This document shows positions 8,752 through 17,708 of a stretch of DNA of 39,632 nucleotides, in pieces (positions within the stretch are counted from its first letter, which is position 1; each line of letters opens with the position of its first letter). Made by a program: the position numbers and the translations under genes. This DNA is from Desulfobacteria bacterium (lineage in GTDB: Bacteria; Desulfobacterota; Desulfobacteria; Desulfobacterales; C00003060). The DNA is taken from the NCBI GenBank assembly GCA_030145395.1, contig JAQYVR010000055.1, forward strand, positions 1 through 39,632, written 5' to 3'. The notes beneath the pieces were generated by a model. That model saw only the letters and a list, made by a program, of their open reading frames with translations. It was not told where the DNA came from and ran no database searches.

Positions 8752-10046
8752 GATTATGGGATGCTGAGAACGAGCAGATGGAGAGGGAAGACCTGGAACA
8801 GCTGCAACTGGAACGACTCCAGAGCACATTGAACCGGGCCTACAAGAATGTCCCGTTCTACAGAAAAGAGTTCGATGAACTCGGCATCGATCCGGGTGCC
8901 TTGAGTTCTGTGCAAGAGATTACAAAGCTTCCTTTTACCACTCGGGAAGATCTGGGTGACAATTACCCGTACGGTATGTTTGCCGTGCCCCTTAGGGACA
9001 TTGTCCGCATTAGCTCTTCAACAGGGACCACTCCCAAGCCTGTCGTGGTCGGTTACACCATGAGGGATCTCAAAGCGAGAGGAACAATCACGGCCCGTTT
9101 CCTCGCTGCCAGCGGAGTTGCAGATACGGATGTGGTTCAAATCTGCCTGAATCCTGGCCTGTCCAACTGGGGCCGAGCCCTGAAGGAAGGGGCAGAGAAT
9201 ATCGGGGCTTCTGTGATGCCCATGTCTCACATAAGCACTTCGAAGCAACTTCTGGCCATGCGAGACTACAAGACGTCGGTGTTCATTGCCACACCTTCTT
9301 ATGCCATGCATACGGTTGAGGCCATGGAAGCGATCGACATAGATACCAGCGGCCTTGCCCTTAAGGCCATTGTACTTGTGGGAGAGGCCCTGAAGCAGGA
9401 GACGCGTGAGAGGTTGGAGTCGACATTCAAGATTGATGTGACAGCAGGTTATGGGCCGAGCGATGTCATGGGGCCGGGGTTAGCCTTTGAGTGTACGGAA
9501 CAGGATGGGCTGCATATTTCTGAGGACCATTTTCTTTTGGAGATCGTGGCTTCTGATGGGGAAGCTCCATGCGCCCCAGGTGAAGAAGGGGAAGTGGTTT
9601 TGACAACGTTGACTGCTAAAGCCTTTCCCTTTATCCGATTCCGGACAGGAGATCTTGCGTCCATGATGGCCGGGTCGTGCCCGTGTGGGCGAACGCTTGC
9701 ACGCATGTCCGGGATCACAGGGCACACAGGAGAAGTCCTCACCATACGGGGCGTGAAAGTACATCCTGCTCAGATTGATCGGATAATAAAGGGGCTTTTC
9801 CAGGGCTTCTCTCCCCGTTTTTTGATCCACCTGTACAAAGAGAGTTACCAGGACATGACCGAGATATGGCTTGAGATGAATGACACTATTTTTTCGGATG
9901 AAGTGAAAATCCTGGAAGGCACACTGAAACGCTTGAGAGAGCAAATCCATGAAATGCTTGGGCTTCATGTAACAATCAGGCTGGTGGAGGCTGAAACGAT
10001 CGAACAATATGCAAAGGCATCCGGTGGCGTTCTTGACGAGAGGTGA
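8748..10046 (+). CDS. Phenylacetate-CoA ligase-family (PaaK-like) adenylate-forming enzyme
   Basis: 432 residues, typical for PaaK. The AMP-binding loop is SSSTGTTPKPVVVGYT; further motifs include AGYGPSDVMGPG, the TGDLA of the hinge region and the PaaK C-terminal domain (VKVHPAQID, then HEMLGLHVTIRLVE). PaaK enzymes activate aryl acids such as phenylacetate to CoA thioesters using ATP; the substrate here is not known. The start is TTG at 8748, overlapping the livF stop as TTGA, with GGGAGGG ending 9 bases upstream. The overlap ties the enzyme to the LivGF-type importer and suggests the transported solute is a carboxylic acid that is then activated (inference). Confidence 0.87.
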   Translation: MRLWDAENEQMEREDLEQLQLERLQSTLNRAYKNVPFYRKEFDELGIDPGALSSVQEITKLPFTTREDLGDNYPYGMFAVPLRDIVRISSSTGTTPKPVVVGYTMRDLKARGTITARFLAASGVADTDVVQICLNPGLSNWGRALKEGAENIGASVMPMSHISTSKQLLAMRDYKTSVFIATPSYAMHTVEAMEAIDIDTSGLALKAIVLVGEALKQETRERLESTFKIDVTAGYGPSDVMGPGLAFECTEQDGLHISEDHFLLEIVASDGEAPCAPGEEGEVVLTTLTAKAFPFIRFRTGDLASMMAGSCPCGRTLARMSGITGHTGEVLTIRGVKVHPAQIDRIIKGLFQGFSPRFLIHLYKESYQDMTEIWLEMNDTIFSDEVKILEGTLKRLREQIHEMLGLHVTIRLVEAETIEQYAKASGGVLDER

Positions 10047-10141
10047 GGTCTTCGACCACTGACCGGGAAATATTGGTTCGAAAAGCGACGATGTCCTGGA
10101 ACTGAAAGGCTCCAGTTGTGACCCCTCAAAGGATAGCTACC

Positions 10142-10657
10142 ATGCAGTCTGCGGCGAGATCTCTTCTTGTAATCATCTTCACGGCCGTTCTGATCTGCGG
10201 GTGTGGCGGTGGCGAAGACGGAAGTGGACCCCCTTCCCATACTGCCCCGGACTTTGCACTCAAGGATCTTAATGGTCGTACCTATCGTCTGACCGACCTA
10301 AAGGGCCGCGTCGTACTCCTGAACTTCTTTGCCACCTGGTGTGGTCCGTGCCGCCAGGAGGTTCCTGATTTTGTCCAACTTCATAAGAGATTCAATGGTA
10401 AAGGACTTGAGATCATAGGGGTTTCTCTGGATATGGAAGCCGGCGCAGTTCTAAGACCATTCATTAACCGGTACGGGATCACTTATCCCATCGTACTGGG
10501 AACCAGGGAGGTGGTTGTCGATTACGGTGGGATCAGGGGGATTCCGACCACCTTTGTAATAGACGACAAGGGTGAGATCAGTGATTATTTCGTGGGGTTG
10601 CAGCCAAGTCATGTGATAGAGGAATCCGTAATGAAGCTGCTGAAACAAAGAGGCTGA
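10142..10657 (+). CDS. TlpA/ResA-type thioredoxin-fold lipoprotein
   Basis: 171 residues from ATG 10142, chosen because AAGGA lies 8 bases upstream; a GTG at 10118 would extend it by eight residues without a good ribosome site. A hydrophobic N-terminus ends in LICGC, a plausible lipobox, so the protein is probably a lipid-anchored periplasmic or outer-face protein. The thioredoxin fold follows with the redox motif FATWCGPC and a cis-Pro region at GGIRGIPTTFVIDD. Family members reduce disulfides for cytochrome c maturation or protein quality control. It lies 95 bases after the CoA ligase gene and 62 before the DUF89 gene. Confidence 0.87.
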   Translation: MQSAARSLLVIIFTAVLICGCGGGEDGSGPPSHTAPDFALKDLNGRTYRLTDLKGRVVLLNFFATWCGPCRQEVPDFVQLHKRFNGKGLEIIGVSLDMEAGAVLRPFINRYGITYPIVLGTREVVVDYGGIRGIPTTFVIDDKGEISDYFVGLQPSHVIEESVMKLLKQRG

Positions 10658-10719
10658 TCCCAGATACCGGACAGGCCCTCTGCCTTATTATTTCGCCAAA
10701 GGACAAAAAAAGAGGAGAC

Positions 10720-12540
10720 ATGAAGTCTGAAGATCAAGCTTCTGCGGAGACAGCCGCCTTTGATCCCGAACGCCCCTACATTCCGGGTCATGATCCTATC
10801 CTGGATGCCTGGTACACAACTTTCTTCATCGAAAACCACCTCGATTATTATGCCTATCCCGATCACGTGTACTCTCCAGAACAGGTGCGGTTTATGGTGT
10901 TTACCGAAGAAGGTGAGCGGTACTATCCGTGCTCGGATCGTATGTTCGGCACAATCATGAAACGGGAAAAGTCACCGTTTGTGCAGGAAAGATATGATGA
11001 CGTTCTCCGCCGGATACTCGACCTGGTTGATCGTCAGATAGAGGATAAATGGGATAAGACCTTCTTGAAATCTCTTATGAAGACCAAGTACGAACACGAG
11101 ACTCGGGATGGATTGATGATTCCCTCCAGGTTGGAAAAGCGACTTCTAAAGATCTACATTGATCGTACCCAGATAGAGGATCCCTATGCAGCCGAAAAAG
11201 CTGAGCGAAACACGCGGGCCTTTCAAGCACTTAACTCAGAGGCGTTTCAGACAGCGCTAAACCACATTGATGATGCTGTTCTCCTTTCCGCTCCGACGGG
11301 TCTCGATGATGTCAAGGAGCGCGTGGACTACTTGAAACTGCGTCGGCTCTTTGTCCTGTCGGCAGATCATGCACTCTGGGAATCTGATGAGATCTTGCGA
11401 TACACAACGGAGGATTATCTGAGACTCTTCAACCTTCCTCTCACCGGAGACGGTGTCGAGCCATTGTGGCAATTCTTGGGGGTTCATAGAGAGAATGATG
11501 TCTCAGGTGTCCCCCAGCCCCAAAAGCTCCTGTGGCTCGCTGATGAAGCAGGCGAAGTAATCGTGGACCTCGCCATCATAAAATACCTCGCACAGCTGGG
11601 CCACAAGATCATCGTGGCGTTTAAGGACGGCCCTTTGTTTGCTAAGATTGACTTTTTCGATGCTGAAGAGGAAGAGACGCTTTCCCGGGAACTCGAAGGC
11701 GTTCTTTTGATCCAAGAGAAGAGCTTGGGCAAGAATGACCTGGTCAATATCTTGAAAAGCGACAAGAACATCATGGCCATCTCGGATGGTACTCGTGAGA
11801 ACCTCAACCTTCTGCTGACCTCGACGACCTTTGCCCGGGTCTTCAAGGAAGTGGATGGTGTCATCTCCAAGGGGCCTGATCAAAGACGGCGCTTTTTTGA
11901 TACGCACTTCCGTTTCACCCAGGATGTTTACAGCGTTGCAAAAGATGAAAACGGCTCAACTTCAGTCTGGTACAAAGCCAGACACCCCTCCGTCATCAAG
12001 TTCTCCCACAGAGATCTCGAAAACAAGGCCCAAACAATTATCTCGCAGATGGAAGAAGCCAAACAACAAGGCATGACAGTCATATTTTACAGCGGTATCA
12101 TCGGTTCTATCCCGGGCAAACAGGCTATGGCAAAAAGAATCATGTCTGTCTATACCCAGTACCTCAAAGATCAGTCTCAAGGCACGTTTATTATCAACCC
12201 GTCAGAGCACTACGAGCCAGGAATGGATGCGGATGACCTGATGTATATGTGGGAAATTGTTCAGCGAAGTGGAATGATAGACATATGGCGATTCCAGAGA
12301 TATGACGATATCGTGAAGGCCTTCCAGATCATGGAAACCAGGGTTCCTCCTGAGTGGGTGGGCAAGGATGCCACGTTCAGCACGGGTTGCACAAAGGAGA
12401 TGAAGATTGCTCTTGAGGTTCAGAAGGAACACCGTGAAATGCAGATTATAGGGCCGTCCCAGGAAAGATTTCTAAGACGCCAAGACTATGGAATCGGGAA
12501 AATGTACGACCGCCGGTTGGATGAAATCTGCGCGCTGTAA
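10720..12540 (+). CDS. Divergent DUF89/ARMT1-like protein
   Basis: 606 residues, with GAGGAG just before the ATG. The C-terminal two thirds carry what look like DUF89 (ARMT1-like, metal-dependent phosphatase fold) landmarks: LWLADEAGEVIVD where the family has a DNAGE motif, then AFKDGPLFAKID, then VDGVISKGPDQ where the family has ISKGQGN. Key positions differ (DEAGE for DNAGE, KGPDQ for KGQGN), so metal binding and catalysis may be changed. The N-terminal ~250 residues, rich in acidic and aromatic residues, are not recognised. No membrane segment or signal peptide is seen. The assignment rests on motif resemblance and could be wrong; the gene itself is secure. Confidence 0.6.
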   Translation: MKSEDQASAETAAFDPERPYIPGHDPILDAWYTTFFIENHLDYYAYPDHVYSPEQVRFMVFTEEGERYYPCSDRMFGTIMKREKSPFVQERYDDVLRRILDLVDRQIEDKWDKTFLKSLMKTKYEHETRDGLMIPSRLEKRLLKIYIDRTQIEDPYAAEKAERNTRAFQALNSEAFQTALNHIDDAVLLSAPTGLDDVKERVDYLKLRRLFVLSADHALWESDEILRYTTEDYLRLFNLPLTGDGVEPLWQFLGVHRENDVSGVPQPQKLLWLADEAGEVIVDLAIIKYLAQLGHKIIVAFKDGPLFAKIDFFDAEEEETLSRELEGVLLIQEKSLGKNDLVNILKSDKNIMAISDGTRENLNLLLTSTTFARVFKEVDGVISKGPDQRRRFFDTHFRFTQDVYSVAKDENGSTSVWYKARHPSVIKFSHRDLENKAQTIISQMEEAKQQGMTVIFYSGIIGSIPGKQAMAKRIMSVYTQYLKDQSQGTFIINPSEHYEPGMDADDLMYMWEIVQRSGMIDIWRFQRYDDIVKAFQIMETRVPPEWVGKDATFSTGCTKEMKIALEVQKEHREMQIIGPSQERFLRRQDYGIGKMYDRRLDEICAL

Positions 12541-12561
12541 GCTTCTTCACACCTCGAGATT

Positions 12562-12581
12562 TGGGGGTTCTAATACCCCCA
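12562..12581. terminator. Hairpin between converging genes
   Basis: TGGGGG (12562-12567) pairs with CCCCCA (12576-12581) around an 8-base loop, between the convergent DUF89 and SH3b genes. It overlaps the SH3b stop codon. There is no T-run on either side, so it is only a possible bidirectional terminator. Confidence 0.3.
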
Positions 12582-13007
12582 TGCCAGACTCTTGTGCACC
12601 CACCCCACGTCTCCGTCCGCATGCTGGACCTTGAGCCACTCTTGCTTGTCCTCCAAGAGTTTGAAACTAACCCCTTTTTCAGCCTGAAATAAGACTTTGA
12701 AGCTTGTTTTAGGACCCTCCCGAACATTGACTGTTTCACCTGTGACGATAACAGAAGGGATCTTCTTAAGCAGGGATCCGTGAATCCACCCCATGTCCCC
12801 CTCAAAGTCACGAATCTGATGCCACTGCCCGGACGTCTTGATGATGTCCACCGGATAATACTTTCCAACGGACCACAAGATTCCATGGTCTGTCCCAGGA
12901 CCTGAGCGGACATTGGCCCTTTCCACGGCAACGGTTTGTCTCTCGGCACTGGCTGTGCCGGCAAATAGCACGAAAACTAACAATGTGAAGATGAATGTTT
13001 TTTTCAT
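12570..13007 (-). CDS. Exported protein with two bacterial SH3 domains
   Basis: 145 residues. A clear signal peptide (MKKTFIFTLLVFVLFAGTASA) is followed by two SH3b repeats: one around VERANVRSGPGTDHGILWSV and one around TVNVREGPKTSFKVLFQ, each ending in a GWIH/GWVH strand. SH3b domains often bind cell-wall peptides or mediate contacts in the periplasm; the partner here is unknown. The start overlaps the stop of the upstream MBL-fold hydrolase gene by four bases (ATGA), so the two are probably translated together. Confidence 0.88.
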   Translation of the reverse strand: MKKTFIFTLLVFVLFAGTASAERQTVAVERANVRSGPGTDHGILWSVGKYYPVDIIKTSGQWHQIRDFEGDMGWIHGSLLKKIPSVIVTGETVNVREGPKTSFKVLFQAEKGVSFKLLEDKQEWLKVQHADGDVGWVHKSLAWGY

Positions 13008-13633
13008 AAGCTTAGCATGACCGTTTCACAGGTCCCCTTCAGGGCGTCGCAGAACCGCCTGGCATCATCCGTTGAACCCACAATGGAATTGTAATGCATG
13101 GGAATGGCGAGTTTAGGCTTAATCGTTTTGGCGGCTTCCACGGCCTCCTCAGCGGTCATCACGTAAGTCCCGGATACCGGAAGGAGTGCGATGTCCACGT
13201 CGAACGAGTTCATCTCCGGTATCAAATCGGTATCGCCTGCATGGTAAATCCTAACGCCCTCCACTGTCACGATAAATCCCAGCCAGGCATTCTGTTTAGG
13301 ATGAAAAGCCTTGTTTGTGTTATAAGACGGCACAGCCTCAATAGGAATTCCAGAAACCGTGAGCTTATCTCCAGGCTGCACCACCCGAACGTCTCCAGAG
13401 AGCTTATTGGCCGAATTGGGTTCAGTGACGATGACCGTCGATTCCTTCTGGATCTTCCTTATATCCTCTGGTGAGCAGTGGTCATAGTGCTCATGCGTGA
13501 CCAAGATAATATCGGCCGGCTCACATTCCTCCACCTGAAAAGGGTCGATGGCGATGGTCTTGCCGTCTCCTTTGATAAGAAACCCATCATGCCCCAACCA
13601 GGTGATGTTTTTGACGACATCGTTTACTCCCAT
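13004..13633 (-). CDS. MBL-fold metal-dependent hydrolase, UPF0173-like
   Basis: 209 residues from the ATG at 13633, preferred because GGGAGGA lies about 7 bases upstream; an ATG at 13651 would add six residues. The metallo-beta-lactamase motif THEHYDH is near residue 55, with further ligands in YHAGDTDL and IPMHYNS. The small size and the opening ITWLGHDGFLI fit the UPF0173/YtkL group of zinc hydrolases, whose substrates are mostly unknown. It precedes the SH3b gene with a 4-base overlap and follows the phosphatase gene at 60 bases, so the minus-strand genes may form one operon. Confidence 0.88.
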   Translation of the reverse strand: MGVNDVVKNITWLGHDGFLIKGDGKTIAIDPFQVEECEPADIILVTHEHYDHCSPEDIRKIQKESTVIVTEPNSANKLSGDVRVVQPGDKLTVSGIPIEAVPSYNTNKAFHPKQNAWLGFIVTVEGVRIYHAGDTDLIPEMNSFDVDIALLPVSGTYVMTAEEAVEAAKTIKPKLAIPMHYNSIVGSTDDARRFCDALKGTCETVMLSL

Positions 13634-13692
13634 AATCCGTTCCTCCCGCATAAGTTTGCGTTGTTATTTCTGTTATCTGCCAACAAGATCGA

Positions 13693-14331
13693 TTACACGC
13701 TGTAGAACTTTACGGCCGGCAGTTCAACACAAGTCAGTTTGTTGCCGTAGACGGCACCGGTATCGATGCCAATCTTATTATCAAGAATCAGTGGTTTCCG
13801 GAAGGGTGTGTGGCCAAAAATCACACGCTTTCCAAAATCAAAATCGGAGTATATGAATTCGTCCCGTACCCACAGCATATCCCATACGTCCTGTTCTTCA
13901 AGAGGTATGTTCGACTTCAGGCCCGCGTGGACAAAGATATACTTATCCGTTTCATAACATAAACGGAGGTTGTCAAAAAAGTCTAGGTGCGCGTTCGGTA
14001 TTAGGCCGGCTTCGTCAGAGGAATGATCCTTGGAGTAGCTTCTCAAGGTTGCATATCCGCCGTTGGCCAGAAAGCTCAACTTTTCAGTTCCACTTAGGTA
14101 AAGCTCAAGCATCTGCTCATGATTCCCCTTCAGAAAGATGACACGGCTCTGCTGTTTGGCCAGGTCAATGAGATAGTCTACCACTTCCTTTGATTGCGGC
14201 CCTCGGTCGATATAGTCTCCTATGAATACGAGTGTATCTTGTGTGGGGTCCATGTCAATGATGCCCATCAAGGAGGTCAACTTGTCGAAACAACCGTGTA
14301 TATCACCTATAGCAAATATTCTTTCCATCAT
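13693..14331 (-). CDS. PP2A/ApaH-like serine/threonine phosphatase (metallophosphoesterase)
   Basis: 212 residues, the size of small bacteriophage-lambda-like protein phosphatases. The three metallophosphoesterase motifs are intact: GDIHG (in FAIGDIHGCFDKL), GDYIDRG and GNHE (in FLKGNHEQML), followed by VHAGL and GHTPFRKP. It should be a cytoplasmic dinuclear-metal phosphatase acting on Ser/Thr phosphoproteins or dinucleoside polyphosphates; motifs alone do not settle which. Two adjacent ATGs (14331 and 14328) could start translation. Confidence 0.88.
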   Translation of the reverse strand: MMERIFAIGDIHGCFDKLTSLMGIIDMDPTQDTLVFIGDYIDRGPQSKEVVDYLIDLAKQQSRVIFLKGNHEQMLELYLSGTEKLSFLANGGYATLRSYSKDHSSDEAGLIPNAHLDFFDNLRLCYETDKYIFVHAGLKSNIPLEEQDVWDMLWVRDEFIYSDFDFGKRVIFGHTPFRKPLILDNKIGIDTGAVYGNKLTCVELPAVKFYSV

Positions 14332-14386
14332 AGCCTAATCCCAACATGATCCAATGTTCCTTCATTTTGTTTACGCTCGATTAAGG

Positions 14387-15328
14387 TCACGTCCAGTGGA
14401 GCACAAAGGCCCTTCTCCGCTCATCCAGCCGGGTGATGCCCTCCTCCTTGGCCATGTGAATTGCCTCTTGGTATTCTTCGTCCGTGAGGGAGCGCCTTAG
14501 TGCCGTTACCTCAGAGGCCCGGCCGCATGGTCGATACTGTGCCATAATATTTACGTATGTGTTGAGTGAGATTTCCTTGGCCAAGAAACGCATGGCCTCC
14601 CGGGTCCCGGCCAGTCCTCTCGGAAGGACCAAGTGACGTACCAGGAGACCTCTCTGGGCAATCCCCTGCTCGTTCATCACCAGATCCCCCGCCTGACGGT
14701 GCATTTCCTTGAGGGCTTCTCGGGCTACTTCGGGATAATCTGGTGCGTCACAGAATTCTTCGGCCACCTTGGAATCCAAGAACTTGAAGTCAGGCATGTA
14801 GATATCAAACACGCCTTCCAGGATACTCAGGGTTTCAGGCAGGTCATAGCCACCGGTATTATAGACCAGGGGGATACGGAGGCCTGACGGAATAGCCTTG
14901 TCAAGAGCATCCAGGATCTGAGGCACTACGTGAGAGGGCGTCACAAAGTTGATGTTATGGCAACCCCTTTCCTGAAGCAACAGCATCGCCTTGGCGAGCT
15001 CTTCAGAAGAGAAAGGAACGCCTTCGCCTTGATGGCTGGTTTCGTAGTTCTGGCAGAAGAGGCAAAGCAGGTTGCATCTTGAAAAGAATATGGTGCCCGA
15101 GCCGTGGTCCCCGACCAAGGGGCTCTCTTCGCCGAAATGCGGATTGTAACTTGAGACAATGGCGTGTTCGCCGGTCTGGCAGATCCCCCGTTCGCCTGAG
15201 AGGCGGTCCACGCCACATGCCCTCGGACACAAGGCACAGGCCCTAAGGATTTTGTAAGCCCGGGCGATCTTTTCCTTGAGGAGGCCCTTGTTGTAGGTTT
15301 CTATATATGCAGGTTTAAAGGAAGCCAT
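14387..15328 (-). CDS. Radical SAM protein, PflA-like
   Basis: 313 residues from ATG 15328; a TTG at 15337 would add three. The radical SAM cluster motif is CNLLCLFC, binding a 4Fe-4S cluster and S-adenosylmethionine. An N-terminal Cys set (CALCPRACGVDR, then GICQTG) may hold another metal site. The architecture matches proteins often annotated as putative pyruvate-formate-lyase-activating enzymes, a broad group many of whose targets are unknown. No glycyl radical enzyme gene is in the window, so a PFL-activating role is not supported by context. Confidence 0.85.
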   Translation of the reverse strand: MASFKPAYIETYNKGLLKEKIARAYKILRACALCPRACGVDRLSGERGICQTGEHAIVSSYNPHFGEESPLVGDHGSGTIFFSRCNLLCLFCQNYETSHQGEGVPFSSEELAKAMLLLQERGCHNINFVTPSHVVPQILDALDKAIPSGLRIPLVYNTGGYDLPETLSILEGVFDIYMPDFKFLDSKVAEEFCDAPDYPEVAREALKEMHRQAGDLVMNEQGIAQRGLLVRHLVLPRGLAGTREAMRFLAKEISLNTYVNIMAQYRPCGRASEVTALRRSLTDEEYQEAIHMAKEEGITRLDERRRAFVLHWT

Positions 15329-15604
15329 AGCTTCCAAGCTGTCTGTATGTTTTGAGTTTGAAGGAATACCATAAATATTTATTAGACATTGGCGGGAGTG
15401 TCAATCCATTATTGTAGCTACGGGACCCTCCATTTTCAAGGAACCTCATATTTTTCGGCAAGGACAGTAGGATGTTGATAGAGATGCAAAAGTCTGATAA
15501 AAAATAACATTCAGCATTCGTGACGCGCCCTCTTTGATGGTTCATTCTAAAGAGGGCTGTGGTGCGTGCAGATTGACACAGAGAAAGACTGACCGGGATA
15601 GGAT

Positions 15605-16555
15605 ATGATTGCCAGATTCTGGGGAGTACGCGGTTCTGTTGCCACACCGTTAGGTGTTCCACAGGTCAAAGAGAAGATTTTGTGGGCCTTAAAAGGGGCC
15701 CAAAATGGCGACATTGTCGACGAGCGGGCAACGGAACATTATGTGGAACGACTACCCCGGCACATAAAGGGGACATATGGCGGCAACACACCGTGCGTTG
15801 AATTGCACTCTGACGACACCACTATCATCCTTGATGCTGGAACGGGTATAAGGGTACTGGGCCTGCATCTTATGGACGGGAGGTTCGGCCAGGGGAACGG
15901 AACGGCCCATCTGTTCTTAAGCCATACACATTGGGATCACATACAGGGATTTCCTTTTTTCCTTCCGGCATATGTGCCGGGAAACCGGATTGTTGTCTAC
16001 AGCCCGCATCCCAACGTAGAGGAACGTTTCTCTATGCAGCAGGGCCCCTCGTATTTCCCGGTGCCGCTCAAGACCATGAACGCAGAGATTGAGTTCGTTC
16101 GCCTTTCACCAGGGCAAAGCGTGACCATCGGCAACGTTGATGTGGCAAATATCAAGCTTAACCACCCCGGAGAGTCTTTTGGGTATCGCGTCAAAGAAGA
16201 AGATGTTTCATTTGTGTATGCCACGGATACAGCATTCGCCAATATTTCCGGATCGGACATGGAAAAATACATGGCCTTCTTTTCTAAGGCAAAGATCCTG
16301 GTATTTGATTCGCAATATACCCTGAAAGACGCTGCGGAAAAAGAAGACTGGGGCCACAGTTCCTCCCTGATTGGTGTGGACATAGCCCGTGATGCCGGGG
16401 TAGAAACATTGGTTCTTTTCCATCATGAACCCACACACGATGATGATACCCTGTGGGATATTCTGCAAAGGACCCGCGCCTATGCGGAACTGCAGGGGGT
16501 AGACCGCGCCTGCAAGATCATCATGGCCTACGAGGGGTTGGAGTTAGTCGTGTAG
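15605..16555 (+). CDS. MBL-fold metallo-hydrolase (RNase Z/PhnP-like fold)
   Basis: 316 residues; ATG at 15605 has AGGAT directly upstream. The opening RFWGVRGSVATP and GGNTPCVEL are typical of a group of bacterial MBL hydrolases that are often fused to or beside signalling domains. Zinc ligands lie in LSHTHWDHIQGF, in YATDTAF and in LFHHEPTHDDD. The substrate is unknown; related proteins act on phosphodiesters. The gene is divergent from the radical SAM gene and 31 bases before meaB, so it may head an operon with meaB. Confidence 0.87.
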   Translation: MIARFWGVRGSVATPLGVPQVKEKILWALKGAQNGDIVDERATEHYVERLPRHIKGTYGGNTPCVELHSDDTTIILDAGTGIRVLGLHLMDGRFGQGNGTAHLFLSHTHWDHIQGFPFFLPAYVPGNRIVVYSPHPNVEERFSMQQGPSYFPVPLKTMNAEIEFVRLSPGQSVTIGNVDVANIKLNHPGESFGYRVKEEDVSFVYATDTAFANISGSDMEKYMAFFSKAKILVFDSQYTLKDAAEKEDWGHSSSLIGVDIARDAGVETLVLFHHEPTHDDDTLWDILQRTRAYAELQGVDRACKIIMAYEGLELVV

Positions 16556-16586
16556 ATAACCCTGATAGTAAACGGAATGAAGAGAT

Positions 16587-17567
16587 ATGGACCTTGATTT
16601 AGCGGAACGTGTGGAGAAGATCCTTGCCGGAGATATCCGGACAGCTGCCAAGCTGATCAGGGATATTGACGACGGTATTCCGACATCGAAGGAGGTCTTA
16701 AAAGCCCTTTATCCACACACCGGCAGGGCCTATGTGATCGGGATCAGCGGCTTTCCCGGCGTTGGCAAGAGTACGCTTGTGGATCAGATGATCCAGGCTT
16801 ACCGGGAGACAGGGAAAAGCCTAGGGGTCCTTGCGGTGGATCCCACAAGCCCTTTCTCCGGCGGGGCCATACTTGGAGACAGGCTTCGGATGCAGCGTCA
16901 TGGCACCGATCCGGAGGTATTCATACGGAGTATGGCTACCCGCGGCCATTTTGGGGGTTTGACCCGTTCCACTAGCAGCGTCATCGACGTCCTGGACGCT
17001 ATGGGTAAGGAAATCATACTTGTTGAGACCGTGGGGGTGGGCCAGGACGAAGTCGATATTGTGACCACGGCGCACACAACGGTCATCGTACTCATCCCTG
17101 GTATGGGAGACGACATTCAGGCTATTAAGGCGGGTATCCTCGAAGTGGCCGACATCTTTGTCATTAACAAATCAGAGCGCGAGGGGCTTCAGAAGACTAT
17201 AAATGAGCTACAGACAATGCTTGATATGAACACCAAGGATACAGGTGAGGGGACGTGGCGGCCACCAATTGTGGCTGCCGAGGCAATTAAGAACCAAGGG
17301 GTTGAAGAATTGCTGTCAGAAATAGAGACGCATAAGACGTACTTGTTTGATCATGCCACGACGCACCTTCGTGAGCACTTGAGAAAAAAGGCTTTTAGTG
17401 AACTGGTGGATACGATTAAAGAGAGCTTTGTAGCTGAGATGATCCAGGAACTTGAGCGTTCTGAGAGATTTGAGCAGATGATAGATGATCTTGTTGAAAA
17501 AAGAACCGACCCCATTTCACTGTGTGAACAGATTATGAGAGAGAAGATGAATAAGCGCCTCAAGTGA
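16587..17567 (+). CDS. meaB: Methylmalonyl-CoA mutase-associated GTPase MeaB
   Basis: 326 residues, the family's normal length. The P-loop GFPGVGKST, the switch region VDPTSPFSGGAILGDRLRM and ETVGVGQDE mark the G3E GTPase MeaB/ArgK. MeaB protects and reloads adenosylcobalamin in methylmalonyl-CoA mutase, part of propionate metabolism and of syntrophic propionate oxidation. A base-recognition motif is seen as NKSE. No mutase subunit gene is in the window; it is presumably elsewhere. The next gene is a XRE-cupin regulator. Confidence 0.93.
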   Translation: MDLDLAERVEKILAGDIRTAAKLIRDIDDGIPTSKEVLKALYPHTGRAYVIGISGFPGVGKSTLVDQMIQAYRETGKSLGVLAVDPTSPFSGGAILGDRLRMQRHGTDPEVFIRSMATRGHFGGLTRSTSSVIDVLDAMGKEIILVETVGVGQDEVDIVTTAHTTVIVLIPGMGDDIQAIKAGILEVADIFVINKSEREGLQKTINELQTMLDMNTKDTGEGTWRPPIVAAEAIKNQGVEELLSEIETHKTYLFDHATTHLREHLRKKAFSELVDTIKESFVAEMIQELERSERFEQMIDDLVEKRTDPISLCEQIMREKMNKRLK

Positions 17568-17708
17568 ACTGAAATGAGCTAAAGTGCCTATAAGCCATTT
17601 CAAGACCCCATCTAACGCTCGATGGCGGAGTTGAAAGCCTCTTCCACAAAAAAACGCTATACGAGTTCATCGGATTTGGCTCATTTTAGGTGCTTCGGGA
17701 GGTATGGT

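Noticed and set aside
15573-15601. TTGACA upstream of the MBL-fold gene as a promoter
   Set aside because: No acceptable -10 hexamer lies 16-18 bases downstream, and the start codon follows almost at once.
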